NCBI GenBank assembly: GCA_030686995.1
Contig: CM060709.1
Span: forward strand, 301,397,357-301,461,356
Length of the DNA stretch: 64,000 nucleotides
DNA from: Artemisia argyi
Taxonomy: Eukaryota > Streptophyta > Magnoliopsida > Asterales > Asteraceae
Direction of reading: 5' to 3'
The position numbers and the translations under genes were made by a program. How positions within the stretch are numbered: position 1 is the first letter of the stretch; every line of letters starts with the position of its first letter. Positions 31,312 through 43,560 of this stretch are shown here, in pieces. The notes beneath the pieces were generated by a model that was given only the letters and a program-made list of their open reading frames with translations, ran no database searches and had not been told where the DNA came from.

Positions 31312-32769
31312 TCAATTTACCGCAGGATAACAATCTTGCCGTTCAATTGTCTGATTGTGTGTATTCATGACAACCTCACATGATAACTTGGCCTGTTCAC
31401 AATAAAAAACAAATGTTCCGCATACTAGAAATTTGGAATTGAAGACTGAAGATGGAGCAGATGTATATAACATGCAAGTGGTTATGATATTACCATCAAA
31501 CGGTTCAAGTTTTACCGCAAACATGAATATCCACATTTGCATTCATCTATGTTCTACAAAGTTGGAACGTATAGCCAAAAACTAATTTAAACCAAAATCA
31601 AATATCATGTAAAGTCCCTTACATTGTTCCAACTACATTATAAAACATAATGACATCAAGATGCTAGATTGCTAGGACAATAAGCCAAACCAAAAACAAA
31701 AGTGACGGCATATTATTCCAGCTGTAAACCCCCCTATACCATACACAAATATCAAGCCAGTAGAGGGGCAACAGCTGTCGAAAATATGCACAGCCGCCAG
31801 TACAGATCCTTTTCAAGTAACCATAATATACCTTAAAGTTCAAAGATCATTGCAGGTCAATGTTGGCTCGAAACCAATGTAAACAGAAAGATGTTCTTAT
31901 CCATTGACTGGCAACCAAATACCCAATATATAATCAAGAAGTTTTGGGTCACAGGCTAGACACTTTTACAGATCCAGATGGCTTAATATGCATCCTAAAA
32001 CTTCTACAATATGAATATGCATCCAATTGCTACTTAAAATTAATAGAGTTCTTTTATCTAACTCGCTTTATCTACTCAAGTGAAAATGCAATCACAAAGA
32101 GTGCAAACATAAAACTAGTAAATAGGTAAAACAAAAATAGAACCGCCAACAAGCGAGACCCTAAATATGCAGTTGAAAGTGGATTGGTTGTTTAACCAAT
32201 AGATCATGTTCAAATATTATTGATGGTCACATCAGTGTAACATCTCCAAGAATCAAAGAAACAATCAAATTTCGCAATCAGAAAATTACATAGATCAAAC
32301 ACCAACAAGTTAAGTTGCCGTAAACTTGAACAAACAATATAGGAATCACACATAAATCAGCCAAGAGGAAGAAAATACACAATTGCTATGCAACTTTACT
32401 CGGCAAAAGAGTAGTACAAAACATATGTGGGTGACAACCATACTTTGAAAAAGCCGAAAGCTAGATACTATGACCTAGATCCAGATGGCTTAAGGGTGTT
32501 TGGGAGTGCTTATTAAAGTTGCTTATCTGCTTACTGCATTTTGATACAACAAATAAGCATATTTGAGAGTGTTTGGTTGCTATCTGATTATTAGCAAGTA
32601 AGATGAGCTATTTTGTATAAGCCGTTTGGAGATACTTATTCCAAACTAGTTCTTTCAAAACGTAATATGAAACTACATAGTCTTAGTAAAATTCTTTTTC
32701 ATGGATCGCTTTATTTACTCAAAATTCAATTCTGGTCATAAAGACTGCAAAATTGAGACAATAAGCCCA

Positions 32770-32830
<61 letters not shown>

Positions 32831-35284
32831 AAATTAGGTGAAATATTAATAGAAGACTTGCTTCAAATCATTTCATTGATCACAAATTTAAATATGATGC
32901 AACATCACACCAAGAATCAAAGACAATGTCAAATCCTCACATAGATCACACACCAAAAAATTTAATCCACCTAAACAAATATAAACTTTATAGAATAGAA
33001 AGTACACATCTAGTGTATAATAAACTAAAATCATTAAGGGGCCGTTTGGTTTGTTGCTAGGAATCACAATGGGTATCGGATTTGGTATGGGGTACAATGA
33101 CAATGGATATGAAAAAGTGTATGATTACGATTGTTTATGTTTGGATGACAAAATATGGTATGAAAAAGTGTATAGATATTTGATTTTGTAGTGGAAAAGA
33201 GAGGGGCCCACGGAATGAATTTCATAGAAACCAAGTTAGTGAGTAATGAGTCTATGACTGTATATACCTATTTCATTCCTAGGCCCACTAAACAAACACC
33301 ATTAATCACTATGAAACCCATAACCTCATTCCCATATACCCATACCAAACGCACCTATCAATCTGGTATAATTCAGCAGGGTTAATCAAATATGAAACAT
33401 GGTTCTAATTATCAGCTATAACTCCATGAGTTGTATATTGATCAAGTAAAGTAGCAGAAATAAGAAAGCTAAGGTGGACTTGTGGTAAAACCATGTTAGA
33501 GCGGAACTAGAAGTCGCAACTATCATCAACGAGATGAGGGAAGGACGGTTGAGATGGTTTGGACATGTCAAGAGGAGACCACATCCAGCGGAAGTTAGGA
33601 GGGTAAGCTTTGGTAGTTGATAGAGGAGAAGGGTAAGACCAGAACCTAGGTGGAAGGATAGACTCAAGCATGACATGAAGGAGCTTCTCTTGTTCGAGGA
33701 CATGACCTCTTTCCTCTTTGAGCTAGAATTAGAATAGATGGTTGGAGGGTCTAAGGTTGTTTCCTGTTACAAGGTAATTTTGCATAAAGGCTTTCTAGGT
33801 GAATTTTAGTAGCCTTGATCTACCCTGCGTTTAGCATTCTAGAATCTAGACAATTTTGGTAGACCACATATTTACCCCCGCATTTTAGGTATAACAATTA
33901 ATAGCTAGTTTTCCTTTATGCTTTTTAAGCAATTAGTAGCCTCACGTGTACATACCTGCCTTTGCTTTTAGGTAGAGATCCCATAGCTATATCCATCCTT
34001 TGGACATTGATTATATTTGCTCATAGGCTCAATTACCTTGCATTATGTCCCTTTTCCTGTATGCTTTTATTCATATAGTTGATCATACCTTGGGTACCAC
34101 GTGTACTTGCTCTTATGCGCTTTATAAATTCTATGCTTTTATGCGTTGTATGCTTATGTCACTATTATTCTACGCTTGTATGATGGTATTTGTCTCTATC
34201 CTTGTATGCATCATATGCTAACATAGTTCTCTATCCTTGTAATTTCACACTCACAAATTCGCATATATACACAAAGGCATGTCATATTACAACACATTCA
34301 CCTCACAGATGCACACGTTGGAGGTCTTTAGGGACGCAGTCTCGCTACTTTCGGGTTTACCATGGGGTAGGGGTATGATCTGTCAGCATTTCACATTCCC
34401 CATACCCCGATGAAGCGGTGTATGGGGGAGGTAGAAACAGTATCGCTACTCTCGGGTTTACCCTGGGGTAGGGGTATGATCTGTCAGCATTTCACATCCC
34501 CATACCCCGATGGAGCGGTTTGTGGGGGAGGTGGAATGTAGACATATCATACCATACACTTTGGGTAAACCTCGACGACCATGATTTATATATAGATCAA
34601 CTAAATCCGAAAAGAGTACTAATAACTAGCTATAACTTGCAAGGCACTACCAATCGACAAAAACTTCAATTAAGCATAAATTATACATCTAGATCAAGTA
34701 ATCAAATAAGAACATACCGAAATCGGAACATTAAACAGCACAACTCCAAGACTCCCCTTAACCTCACTCGTAGTCGTAAACGGAATCGAACCCTTCAACA
34801 AATCCACAACCAAAAAAACCACCTCATTAATCACCTCAGCCCCATCCAAAACCAACGTAGCATCAATATAACTAGTCCCAAACGCCCTCACACTCCCATT
34901 ATCCGACGTCACAAACCCTAACTTTTCACCCCTATACTCAACCGAAACATTTAAGCTCTCATAATTCAGCGAATAAACATCAGGGTTACGTATCTTGATC
35001 CGAACACCTAACTCGATGTCTAGAGAGGGTTTAGGCGTTGTGTGGACGTTGAATTTTTTGAGAGATAGTTTGACTACTTTGAGGTAAGGGTCGGATGGGT
35101 AGAGGAGGAAGATGGCGGCGGCGATGAGGAGGAGGATGATGGTGTAGGTGAGGCAGCGACGGTGGTTGGGGCGGTTGCCGGAGTAGTAGGGGAGGATGAC
35201 GTAATATTGCGGTGGTTGTTGTGATGGTGATGATGGAAGCGGGTCGTACGGGGTGTTAGTTGGTGAGGGTTTTCCGGTTGACAT
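31312..35284 (-). CDS. LEA-2 / NDR1-HIN1-like (NHL) membrane protein, two exons
   Basis: Exon 1 is 34718-35284 (189 codons from ATG) and exon 2 is 31312-31392 (26 codons plus stop). They join in phase 0 across a 3325-nt intron (31393-34717; donor TCG|GTATG, acceptor GAACAG|GCC), giving 215 residues. The N terminus is Pro/Ser-rich and cytosolic (PSSPSQQPPQYYVILP). One membrane helix follows (about residues 48-62, TIILLLIAAAIFLLY), then YPSDPYLKVVKLSL and a LEA-2 beta-sandwich (IRNPDVYSLNYESLNVSVEY). The domain is completed only by exon 2 (AKLSCEVV ... QTIERQDCYP), which strongly supports the splice. The family sits at the plasma membrane or ER and includes stress and defence proteins; no more specific role can be read here. 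The reading frame is intact. The intron carries a MITE (33036-33357) and a LINE remnant (33510-34530). Confidence 0.9.
32771..32828. repeat. A58 homopolymer in the LEA-2 intron
   Basis: An uninterrupted A run on the plus strand (T58 on the gene's sense strand), within the 3.3-kb intron. Confidence 0.95.
33036..33357. mobile_element. MITE with GGGGCCGTTTGGTTTG terminus
   Basis: The left end GGGGCCGTTTGGTTTGTTGC and the reversed right end (AGGTGCGTTTGGTATGGG) form terminal inverted repeats; inner parts (GGGTATCGGATTTGG / CCCATATACCCATACC) also pair roughly. hAT-like MITEs often start this way. It lies in the LEA-2 intron. Confidence 0.6.
33510..34540 (+). mobile_element. LINE remnant: reverse-transcriptase C terminus and 3' tail
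   Basis: The plus strand at about 33522-33735 encodes EGRLRWFGHVKRRPHPAEVR and then, after stop codons, PRWKDRLKHDMKELLLFEDM. This is the typical C-terminal end of plant LINE reverse transcriptases (RLRWFGHV.RRP...). In-frame stops (TGA, TAG near 33620) show decay. The rest to 34540 has no ORF and includes a duplicated 101-bp segment that resembles a LINE 3' tail. It lies in the LEA-2 intron, opposite to the gene's strand. Confidence 0.7.
34342..34540. repeat. Two 101-bp tandem repeats
   Basis: TCGCTACTTTCGGGTTTACC (34342) and TCGCTACTCTCGGGTTTACC (34443) start two nearly identical units, each containing GGGGTAGGGGTATGATCTGT and later CCCCATACCCCGATG. Confidence 0.9.
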
Positions 35285-35335
35285 TTTTTAAGATTTGTGT
35301 CGTGTGTGTGTTTGAAGCTTTGAGTTAATTTGGAG

Positions 35336-35342
35336 TTTATAT
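35336..35342 (-). promoter_or_regulatory. TATA box of the LEA-2 gene
   Basis: The minus strand reads ATATAAA about 55 bp upstream of the ATG at 35284, consistent with a short 5' UTR. Confidence 0.55.
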
Positions 35343-35344
35343 GG

Positions 35345-35973
35345 TGTTGTTTTGTGGTTTGTTTGGTTTTGGTCCTTTGTTCATTTTCTTGTTCTGTATT
35401 TAGGACCTTCATTTGTTACTTTTTGTTGTAGATGTGGTGTGTTTGGGACATATTATTTAGAAGTGTTGAGCGTTTTGATTTTTAATGCTTGTTTGGTAAG
35501 CAACGAGTAGCATTATTTGTTTTTTTCTAAATGCTTATTTTTTAACGCTTCATGAAGTAGCATTTAGGAGCATTGAGCATTTAGAAGTTGTTTTACACAT
35601 CATGATTACACCTATAACTATGTTACCAAACATTTAAAAAAAAATGTTGCTCACTGCTAGTGCTTTAATGCTACCACTCACTGCTACTGCTATTTTTGTT
35701 AAACACCCTATATCAATCTCAAGTAACTAGACGAGTTTGAGCTCAAGCCTAGTTGGGGAATATTTAATAACAATAAGGCTCAAAATTTGTTAAAAGTTAC
35801 AAATTTAAACTGGTTAATTTCGAGATTTGGCAGAGTTGAGCTAAGCTTAGCTTGGCTCTCCTGTTTTACAGTTTACTCGTAAGAAATTTGTTTTTTAAGT
35901 TTATAAGTTTGTTACGGTTAGCGTTAAGTTATGATTTAAATTTTAGTTGTACGAAATAGGTATTGGTTACGAG
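35345..35973. other. LEA-2 upstream region, no further gene
   Basis: AT-rich with repeated GCATTTAG / AAGTAGCATT patterns. Probably promoter plus decayed repeat sequence; no defined site beyond the TATA box. Confidence 0.45.
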
Positions 35974-36140
35974 TAGGGGTGTAAATGAGTTGAGTTGCTC
36001 GTGAGCTACTCGAACTCTGTTTGAGTCTAACATGAGGCTCGTTTTAAGAATAAGCTCAAGCTCGAGCTTCAGACATCAAGCCCGATTAAACTCACGAACC
36101 TAAACAAGCTTCTTATATGTGATCTATATAAATATATTTA

Positions 36141-36142
<2 letters not shown>

Positions 36143-36228
<86 letters not shown>
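36143..36228. repeat. (TA)n microsatellite, left arm
   Basis: About 43 uninterrupted TA units directly before the double-hairpin MITE. Confidence 0.95.
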
Positions 36229-36722
<494 letters not shown>

Positions 36723-36805
36723 ATTGGCTTTTAGAAACAAACCTAGAGCCTTAAAAGTAACTCATGAGTCGAGTTCGGGCTCGGATCGACTCATTTAGAC
36801 CCCTA

Positions 36806-37328
36806 CAAGTATAGTTGTTAACTTACATTTTTTTTTCTGAAATATAGTTGTTAGTTGTTACCATTACAAGTTGTAACATTAGGGCCATCATTGCTTTTTA
36901 TGATTTTACCTCAAATCTTTCATGGCAATTTGTCAAACAACTTAGCCGGAGCTTGCAATTGTTTGTATACGTTGTTTGACAAAATAGCAATCAATGTTGC
37001 AAAAATTGGCCTAGGCAGCCTTGTAATCGGCGATTACAAAGTATACAGCCTTGCACCTTGTTGATTTTTACAAGGTAATCGGCCTTGTAATCAGTTATTA
37101 CACGCTACAGGGTGGTCAACCGCCTCACTACCGACTCACGATTTTTACAACATTGATAGCAATAGATGTAGACGAGAAATGTAAATTTACATGAACAATC
37201 AACAAAACTATTTTGGAAAAGATTTTTAGCTATAGTTAAAACAATATTTTATGTTCCTTTATTTTCTGTTACAATGTCTATTATGAGCAACAAAAGTAAG
37301 ATATTTTAGAAATAAACTTTAGAGATGA
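36806..37328. other. Intergenic, no gene recognised
   Basis: Includes repeated CCTTGTAATCGGCGATTACA / GGCCTTGTAATCAGTTATTA motifs near 37020-37100; otherwise AT-rich and featureless. Confidence 0.45.
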
Positions 37329-37510
37329 TGGGAAGAGATCTAGTGAGAAGAAAGTTTGAAATGAGAAGAGTGGGAAGAAATTTGAGCCACCTATTTTAAA
37401 TGAGGGGGAAATTTAAGAGGAGATGCATCTATGTTTGTAGATGCGTCTAAGATGTGCGTTTGTGGTTTCTTCTCATCCTTCTAATTGTAATTTTATTTCT
37501 CATTTGATCC
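37329..37510. mobile_element. MITE related to the one at 28743-28925 (family copy 2)
   Basis: Same layout as copy 1: GGGAAGAAATTTGAGCCACC in the left arm, AGATGCATC / AGATGCGTC in the centre, GTGGTTTCTTCTCATCCTTC in the right arm. It lacks the TA flanks. More diverged, so the family has been active over time. Confidence 0.6.
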
Positions 37511-37549
37511 TTACTCTAGAGACGATAGCAGGTATTGTAATTTTTATTT

Positions 37550-37806
37550 TATTTTTTTGAACGGCGAGTTAGTTACTCAGAAGATAGTCTCGGCCAACCT
37601 TGAATAATAATTAGTGATTCGATTCCACAGTATATGCCTAGAAGGTAGTCCATGCCAGCCTCGAATCAACGCATCTATAGGGCAGAACCCCACAAATTCC
37701 ACCTTGAAGGAAAACCCCCATGGAGAGACTCGAACCTGAGACCTCTCGCATGTGGTAACAACCTCCCCAAAGTCACCCTTGGTGGCCAACTGAGCTAGCC
37801 CAGTTG
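37550..37806 (-). mobile_element. tRNA-derived SINE
   Basis: Read on the minus strand from about 37806: GGGCTAGCTCAGTTGGCCAC (polymerase III A box, TAGCTCAGTTGG) and about 40 bases later CAGGTTCGAGTCTCTCC (B box GGTTCGAGTC), followed by a non-tRNA body and an A-rich tail (AAAAAAATAAAATAAAAAT). No ORF is expected. Confidence 0.8.
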
Positions 37807-38411
37807 ATTAGGTATTATAATCCTACTATCTTATAAAGCAAAAAGGCATTTTTGGTCATTAAATGACTTAAAATTTAACATTACAAATTTTATTGCTAAA
37901 GGTACAACTAAAACTGTTGCTATTAATGTAGTCAAGATTTTTAACGGCTTTGTTTACAAATACAAGTAAAAACGCATAATTATTTAAAGCACAAATAAAA
38001 CTAAAAAATTACTATTCAACACCTACAATTAATACACTATTAAAAACACCCCTTCTGCCCTTCATTAAAATATACAATTATTTAACCACAATGTATAATA
38101 TATTTAAACTTCTAAAACGTTAAGCTTCCAAAACATAAATCAGAAATCCAACAGCCAAAACAAACATTCATCACTTCAACCATTTACTTGATACTTGATT
38201 ACTGCTACTACCGAACGCCACCACCATCAAAGTATTCATAACCCATCACAGATCTTTAAGAAGTAACACTTCTATTCAATACACGAAACTTTTTAAAGAA
38301 AGATTAAAAGCAAAAGTGTTCATATCCTATCTTTGTTTCGATTTACAAAACAAAAAACAACAAACAACGAACCTACCCGCGACCTTGTGCTTTTGTCTTC
38401 GTTCGTATAAT

Positions 38412-41400
38412 TGATCAGTTCAGAACCGTCAGATTATTATTAACCAAGGTTAATAAGTCAAAAACAGCTTAGACTAATGCTCCGTAGAGTACAATGTATC
38501 CTCGGGTCGTATTTCCCAACGAGGCGTGAAATCTGTAATAAAACGAAATTTGGGATCGGGTGATTATGAATGGGCAAAGGTGAGTTTGATTTATACTACT
38601 GATTTACACAATTTAAACAAATAAGCAAATAAACTTTAAACAGTTACGTAAACAAAACAAACGTATACAAATTAAAACTTACGTCTACGTACAGGAAAAA
38701 AGGTGAGTTTTAATGCAAATTTAAACTACAGGGGGTAAAATTGAAAATTCTACAAACTTAAACTTAAAAGAAAAGTTAATTTAAAAAGAAAATTATTTTT
38801 TTTAGATTATTTTATTATTTAATATTAATTATTTAAATAAAAACTATTTATCTATTTAATTTAAAACTATCTTTAATTTAAACTACAAATAATAAAAACT
38901 ACAAATTAAACTAAAAACTTGCAAAAATATTTTCTAAAACTTAAATGAACTTGAAGAAAGTATAAAAAATTAAAAATAAATATTTTTGTCTTTTTATGTG
39001 TTTTTTATTAATTAATTACTAAGTATTTTAATTAAACTAAATAAACTATTTTAAATTACTAAAATTACCAAAATGATTTATAAAATTATGAAAAAATTTA
39101 TAAAACTAATTAACCATCTCAGGAATCCTAAAAAATTATAAAATTATTCTAAAAATTATATTTAGGCTAATTTACTAATTAATTACTTATTTATTATTTA
39201 AGATCTATTTAACTAATTTTAATTAAAGAAAATAGGAAATGAACAGTAACAATTAGAAAATTATTTTTTATAAAGACCCTATGGTCTATAAGACTTTTAA
39301 AAAATATAAAAAGATGTTGTTATTAACTAAAAATTATTAAAATTATTTAATTACCTAATATTATTTAATTACTAATTTAATTCGGATTAATTAAAATAAT
39401 TAGTATTTGAAAAGTAAAAATTATGAAAAAATTACTGCTAGTATATTAAGTGATGATAAGCTTAGGAAAAATAAGCTTGGTACTACAGCTTATCCAAATA
39501 AGCAGTTATAAGCCAAAACAGCTTATTTAAGCTTATATCCCAAAAATGGTGTTAAATATATTGTTTAGGGAGAGGATGACGGAACTGGTGCCCCAGAGCT
39601 TGTGGAAGGGGTGTGGGGTGTTATGCATGTTACTAGCGAGAGGTCCCAGGTTCGAATCCCACCCACACCCAATTTTTTAAACTTTTTATTTTTTTATTTT
39701 TCTTTTTGCAAATCTACTTAATAACTAATTATAAGCAACTTTTAAAAAACAAACTTTTTTGAAACTAAACAATAAGCTCAGAAATAGCTTAAAAACTCAA
39801 TAGTGAGTTATTTAAGCTCAAAATGGATTTTTAAGTTTAAATAAGCTTACAATAAGCTAAGAAACTGAACCAAGGGTGAAATAAGTTAAAGACAAATGAG
39901 ATGAGTATAAAATAAGCCAAAGAAAAGAGAAAAGCACACAGAATAAGCTAGAAAGCACAATTAAGCAATTCCAAATCCTACAACCTATGCAGGCCAAATG
40001 AGCTAACAGCAGGCCTTGATAGGGCCCACCAAATAAGCTCAGGGGTCCCAGATGAAACTTGAATCAATAAGCTGGCTAGGTCAGCTTCTCAAAAAGCCCA
40101 AATACTCAGAATATGCCCCACTAATAAGCTCTACAAGAGCTTATGAATATGGCTCAAATACACTGATGATTCAGTGTATTGAATGTGATGAAGTAACTTG
40201 CAGGCTCAAAATGAGCTTATCAAATAAGCTTAAGAGTAGAAGTTAAGCACTGATCCAACTAGTCTAGTGTATGAGATTTTCAAAAATCCAAATTTCACAA
40301 GCTGGGGTTCACTAATAAGCCAGATAAGCACTTATGAAGCTGGCTTATCAAATCTGATGAGTCAGTGTTACTGACTCAGTGGTGGGGATTATAAGACCAA
40401 AATAAGCTATGGGCAAGGGCTCCAAAGCTCAAAGTAAGCACTACTCTAAAGAGCTGGTATGGCTAGCTTCATAAAGAGCTAAAAATCTCAGGCTGAGATT
40501 GACCAGTCAACAAGCTAGGAGCTTGTGAAGGTGAGCTTGCTGAGCCAACTCCCCTGGTGCAGGGGAGGGTTTATGCAAACAGGCAACTATGAGCTTCTTA
40601 AAAGCAATTGAATAAAATTCTTAAAATTAAACCAAAAATGTCTTTTAAATCACAAGATGAGAGATGTTAAAATCCAAAAAGTTTCATGCAATTAAGTTAA
40701 GAAATGAGAGAAAGAAAAATCTAAACTAAAATGACTTTGAAAACTGCTTGTGCAAGTTTGACTTTTTTGATTATGAATCTATTTTGACTTTTATGAACTT
40801 CTAGTGATCTTAAGTTACTGAATATGCTAGGCTAAGCTAATATGAGATGATTTAAAGCAATCCTAACACCTAACAAACTAATAATGATGATTATTGAACC
40901 TAATTTGCTTGACAGTGAATGTATAAGTGAGATTAGATATGATTCTGACTTTTCACTAATAACCTACCCAACTTTATGCTTAAACTACTCTAATATGACC
41001 TAAGGTAATATAACTAAACTAGTTTTAAGCCTTAAAAACCACAAGTACACAGGTTCACATGCAAATCCAAACACCCCTTTAAGGAAGTGATTTGTGGAGT
41101 TATTACACAACATGATTTTTAAAACTAAGAGGTTATTTCCAACTGAATTACTATGTTATACTAAGCTTTATTAAACATAAGAAACACAGGTACACACCAC
41201 AATGACCAAAGATTACTAATGAGACTAAAAATGACAGTCAACCTAAACTTTTTAGGTAGAATGAAACCTAAACTACTACTGACTAATTTTTAAGCTTTGA
41301 TTACTTTTAATTATTCCTATTGATCATAGATAATACAGAAATAAGCTATAGTAAATAGTTGAATGGTAAAATTAAAATAAAATAAAAAGTGATATAAGTA

Positions 41401-43070
41401 ACTCACAATATGCTTCCTGCCAAATCCACATGAACTAGAAACCAAATCACCAATTCTACTGCTTCCCAAGAAGCCACTAAACCAAATCCATCCAGAATTT
41501 AATTTGCTCCATTGCTTCTTCCTTGCCTTTCATTTATATTTTTTTTATGTTTATTTTTTTTTTGATGAAATTGAAAATGCAGTGGAAACTTGGATTTCTT
41601 AAACAAAGATTTATATTAATTGAAATGAACAAAGTACAATACTTAAAAACTGAAACTTGACTGAAATTATAAACTACAATTTCTAATGACATACATGAAA
41701 ATGAAATTAAACTACACTCTAACTTCCTCAGCCTCTTGCTCCTTTTATAGCCTTCAATACTGTTCCAGGTGTCCTCATGAGCACATCCCATCACATTTGA
41801 GCTTTGAAACGTGTCCAATTGAATGTGACTGTTTAAACCTACTTTTGGCGCCAAAATTAGTAGGGGTTGAATTGGACTGATCCAAGACAATTAATGCCTC
41901 TTGTATTGTTGTGGAGGATATAGGGAGCCATTTGGGAAGGCTAGGGGTGGAGTGGATGGTTGATGTGATGGTTGCAGAGGGTAGGGGTGTGGTGGAGATG
42001 GTGGGGGTAGTACGTGGCTTCTCCTAGGGTTAGCTTTAGGAGTGGGTTTTGTTGTGGGTTTGACAGAGAGGCAAGGAGGTGGAAAGTGGGTAGCAAGTGG
42101 TGGATGTGAAGGGTGGATGGTGGGTAGCAGGTGACGAGGGTTGAAGAAGATGGGAGTGGTCAAACGGTCAAAGACCGTTTTGTTAAATAAAGGGTATTTG
42201 GGCTTGTGGTATTTGGGCTTAGGATAAAAGATTGGACCAGTTTTTTTCTTGGATTGGATTTTAGTTATTTATATTGGATCCGTTTGGTTTTGAATGGTAA
42301 TAAGCCCAAGGACTTATTTTGCAAAAATCTGATTTTTCATGGACCAAACTTGAAACTTTCCAAAATTATATCACAAAGGACCTTTCTTGCCATTTACAAT
42401 ATTATAAGGTCTTTTTAATATTTTTCCAAATTAAAAATTAACCGGGGACCATTTTTGTCAATTTTATAAAGTTGAGGGTAAAAAGTGTAATTTTCCTAAA
42501 ATGTATCAAAAATGACTTGATTTATTAATTATGAATAGTACAAGGGTATATTTTGATAAATTTCCATTTTAAAATACCCAGGGACTATTTTTGCCATTTT
42601 TGAAACTTCAGGGACCAATTTTGTAATTTCCTCAAACTTTTTATCCAGGGATTAATTATGATACTTTGTGAATTCCCAAGGACTAAAATTGACTTTTCTT
42701 TCCAAAATAAACTACCAGGGACTAAAACTGACAAGTTTTGAAACTTGGGGGACCTGTTTTGCCATTTGTGCAATTTTGAACTTTCAAGGGTAAAATTTGT
42801 TATTTCATGATTCCTGGGGGACTTTTGTTGACATTTCTTCAAAATAACTTTCCCAGGGACCATTTCTGACATTTCTTGAAAGTTCAATGACTGATTTTGC
42901 CATTTGTGCAAACTTTGCACGTTTTTCATCTGTTTTCAATCCTTTTGCACCTGAAACATATAAAAACACATTTCAAAGATATTTGTAGTATTATGTGGTA
43001 TTTCTGTGTGTTTTTAACTGTTTTTGTATTTTAAACAGGACAAAAATGATGAGTTTTTATGAACTCATCA
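38412..43070 (-). repeat. 3' LTR of the Athila element (4659 bp)
   Basis: Starts TGATCAGTTCAGAACC. It includes an AT-rich half, an AATAAGCTTA-rich zone (about 39460-40560), a B-box-like GGTTCGAATCCCACC (near 39650) and an array of GGGAC-based repeats (42575-42910). Open frames in it are duplicated in the other LTR and have no recognisable homology. Confidence 0.95.
42430..42910 (-). repeat. GGGAC-type imperfect array in the Athila LTR
   Basis: About nine copies, at about 45-55-bp spacing, of CAGGGACTATTTTTGCCATT-like units (CAGGGACCAATTTTGTAATT, CCAGGGACTAAAACTGACAA, and so on). The same array is at 54658-55138 in the other LTR. Confidence 0.85.
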
Positions 43071-43083
43071 ATCCCCTACACTT
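43071..43083 (-). other. Polypurine tract of the Athila element
   Basis: Directly inside the 3' LTR the minus strand reads AGTGTAGGGGAT, the expected purine-rich primer for plus-strand synthesis. Confidence 0.75.
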
Positions 43084-43130
43084 AACTATTGCTAGTCCCT
43101 AGCAATCTGGCATCCACTAAAACCCATTTT

Positions 43131-43560
43131 TAAAATTTAATGGATTTTTGATATCTCTTTACCAGACAGCCATTACTTCTGGAGTAGCCAGGTGTGAAAA
43201 CTGTGGTACACCTGATAACCGTGTGATTTTGAGCAAACCACCAGCTGTCAACGGATTTGATTAGTCTTTACCAAAAGCCGTTTGCTTCTGGACTAGCCAA
43301 CTCTTGATGGACTAAGTCAACATCTTGGTGAGCTGATTACCAATTATGGATTTTCACTGCCTTTACCACAAGCCATAATCTTGCGGGCTAGCCAACTCAT
43401 TCGCTTTATGGGATATAGGGAGTTGAGGAACCATACAATTTTTGGCAAATTGCAAGCCATAAACGGGTTTGAGTTATCTTTACCAAGAGCCTTTTGCTCC
43501 TGGATTAGCTAGTCCTTGTGTGGATTAGACATGGCGGACTAATAACCATTTGTTGTGTTA
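43131..43560 (-). repeat. 3' UTR repeat shared with the copia element at 60552-61000
   Basis: Four degenerate units at roughly 105-bp spacing, each with CTTTACCA..AGCC followed by TGG..TAGCCA (for example CTTTACCACAAGCCATAATC then TTGCGGGCTAGCCAACTC). GGCTAGCC is a palindrome. The whole block aligns by eye with 60552-61000 in a different retrotransposon superfamily. Confidence 0.8.

Noticed and set aside
33416..33703. Leu-rich minus-strand ORF resembling a membrane protein
   Set aside because: It is the reverse side of a LINE reverse-transcriptase C terminus that reads on the plus strand.
37577..37789. 70-codon minus-strand ORF
   Set aside because: Lies inside the tRNA-derived SINE; the polymerase III boxes explain the sequence.
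41534..42163. ORFs in the Athila LTR (118 and 90 codons, duplicated at 53762-54391)
   Set aside because: Non-coding LTR sequence with no domain; they are preserved only because the two LTRs are nearly identical.
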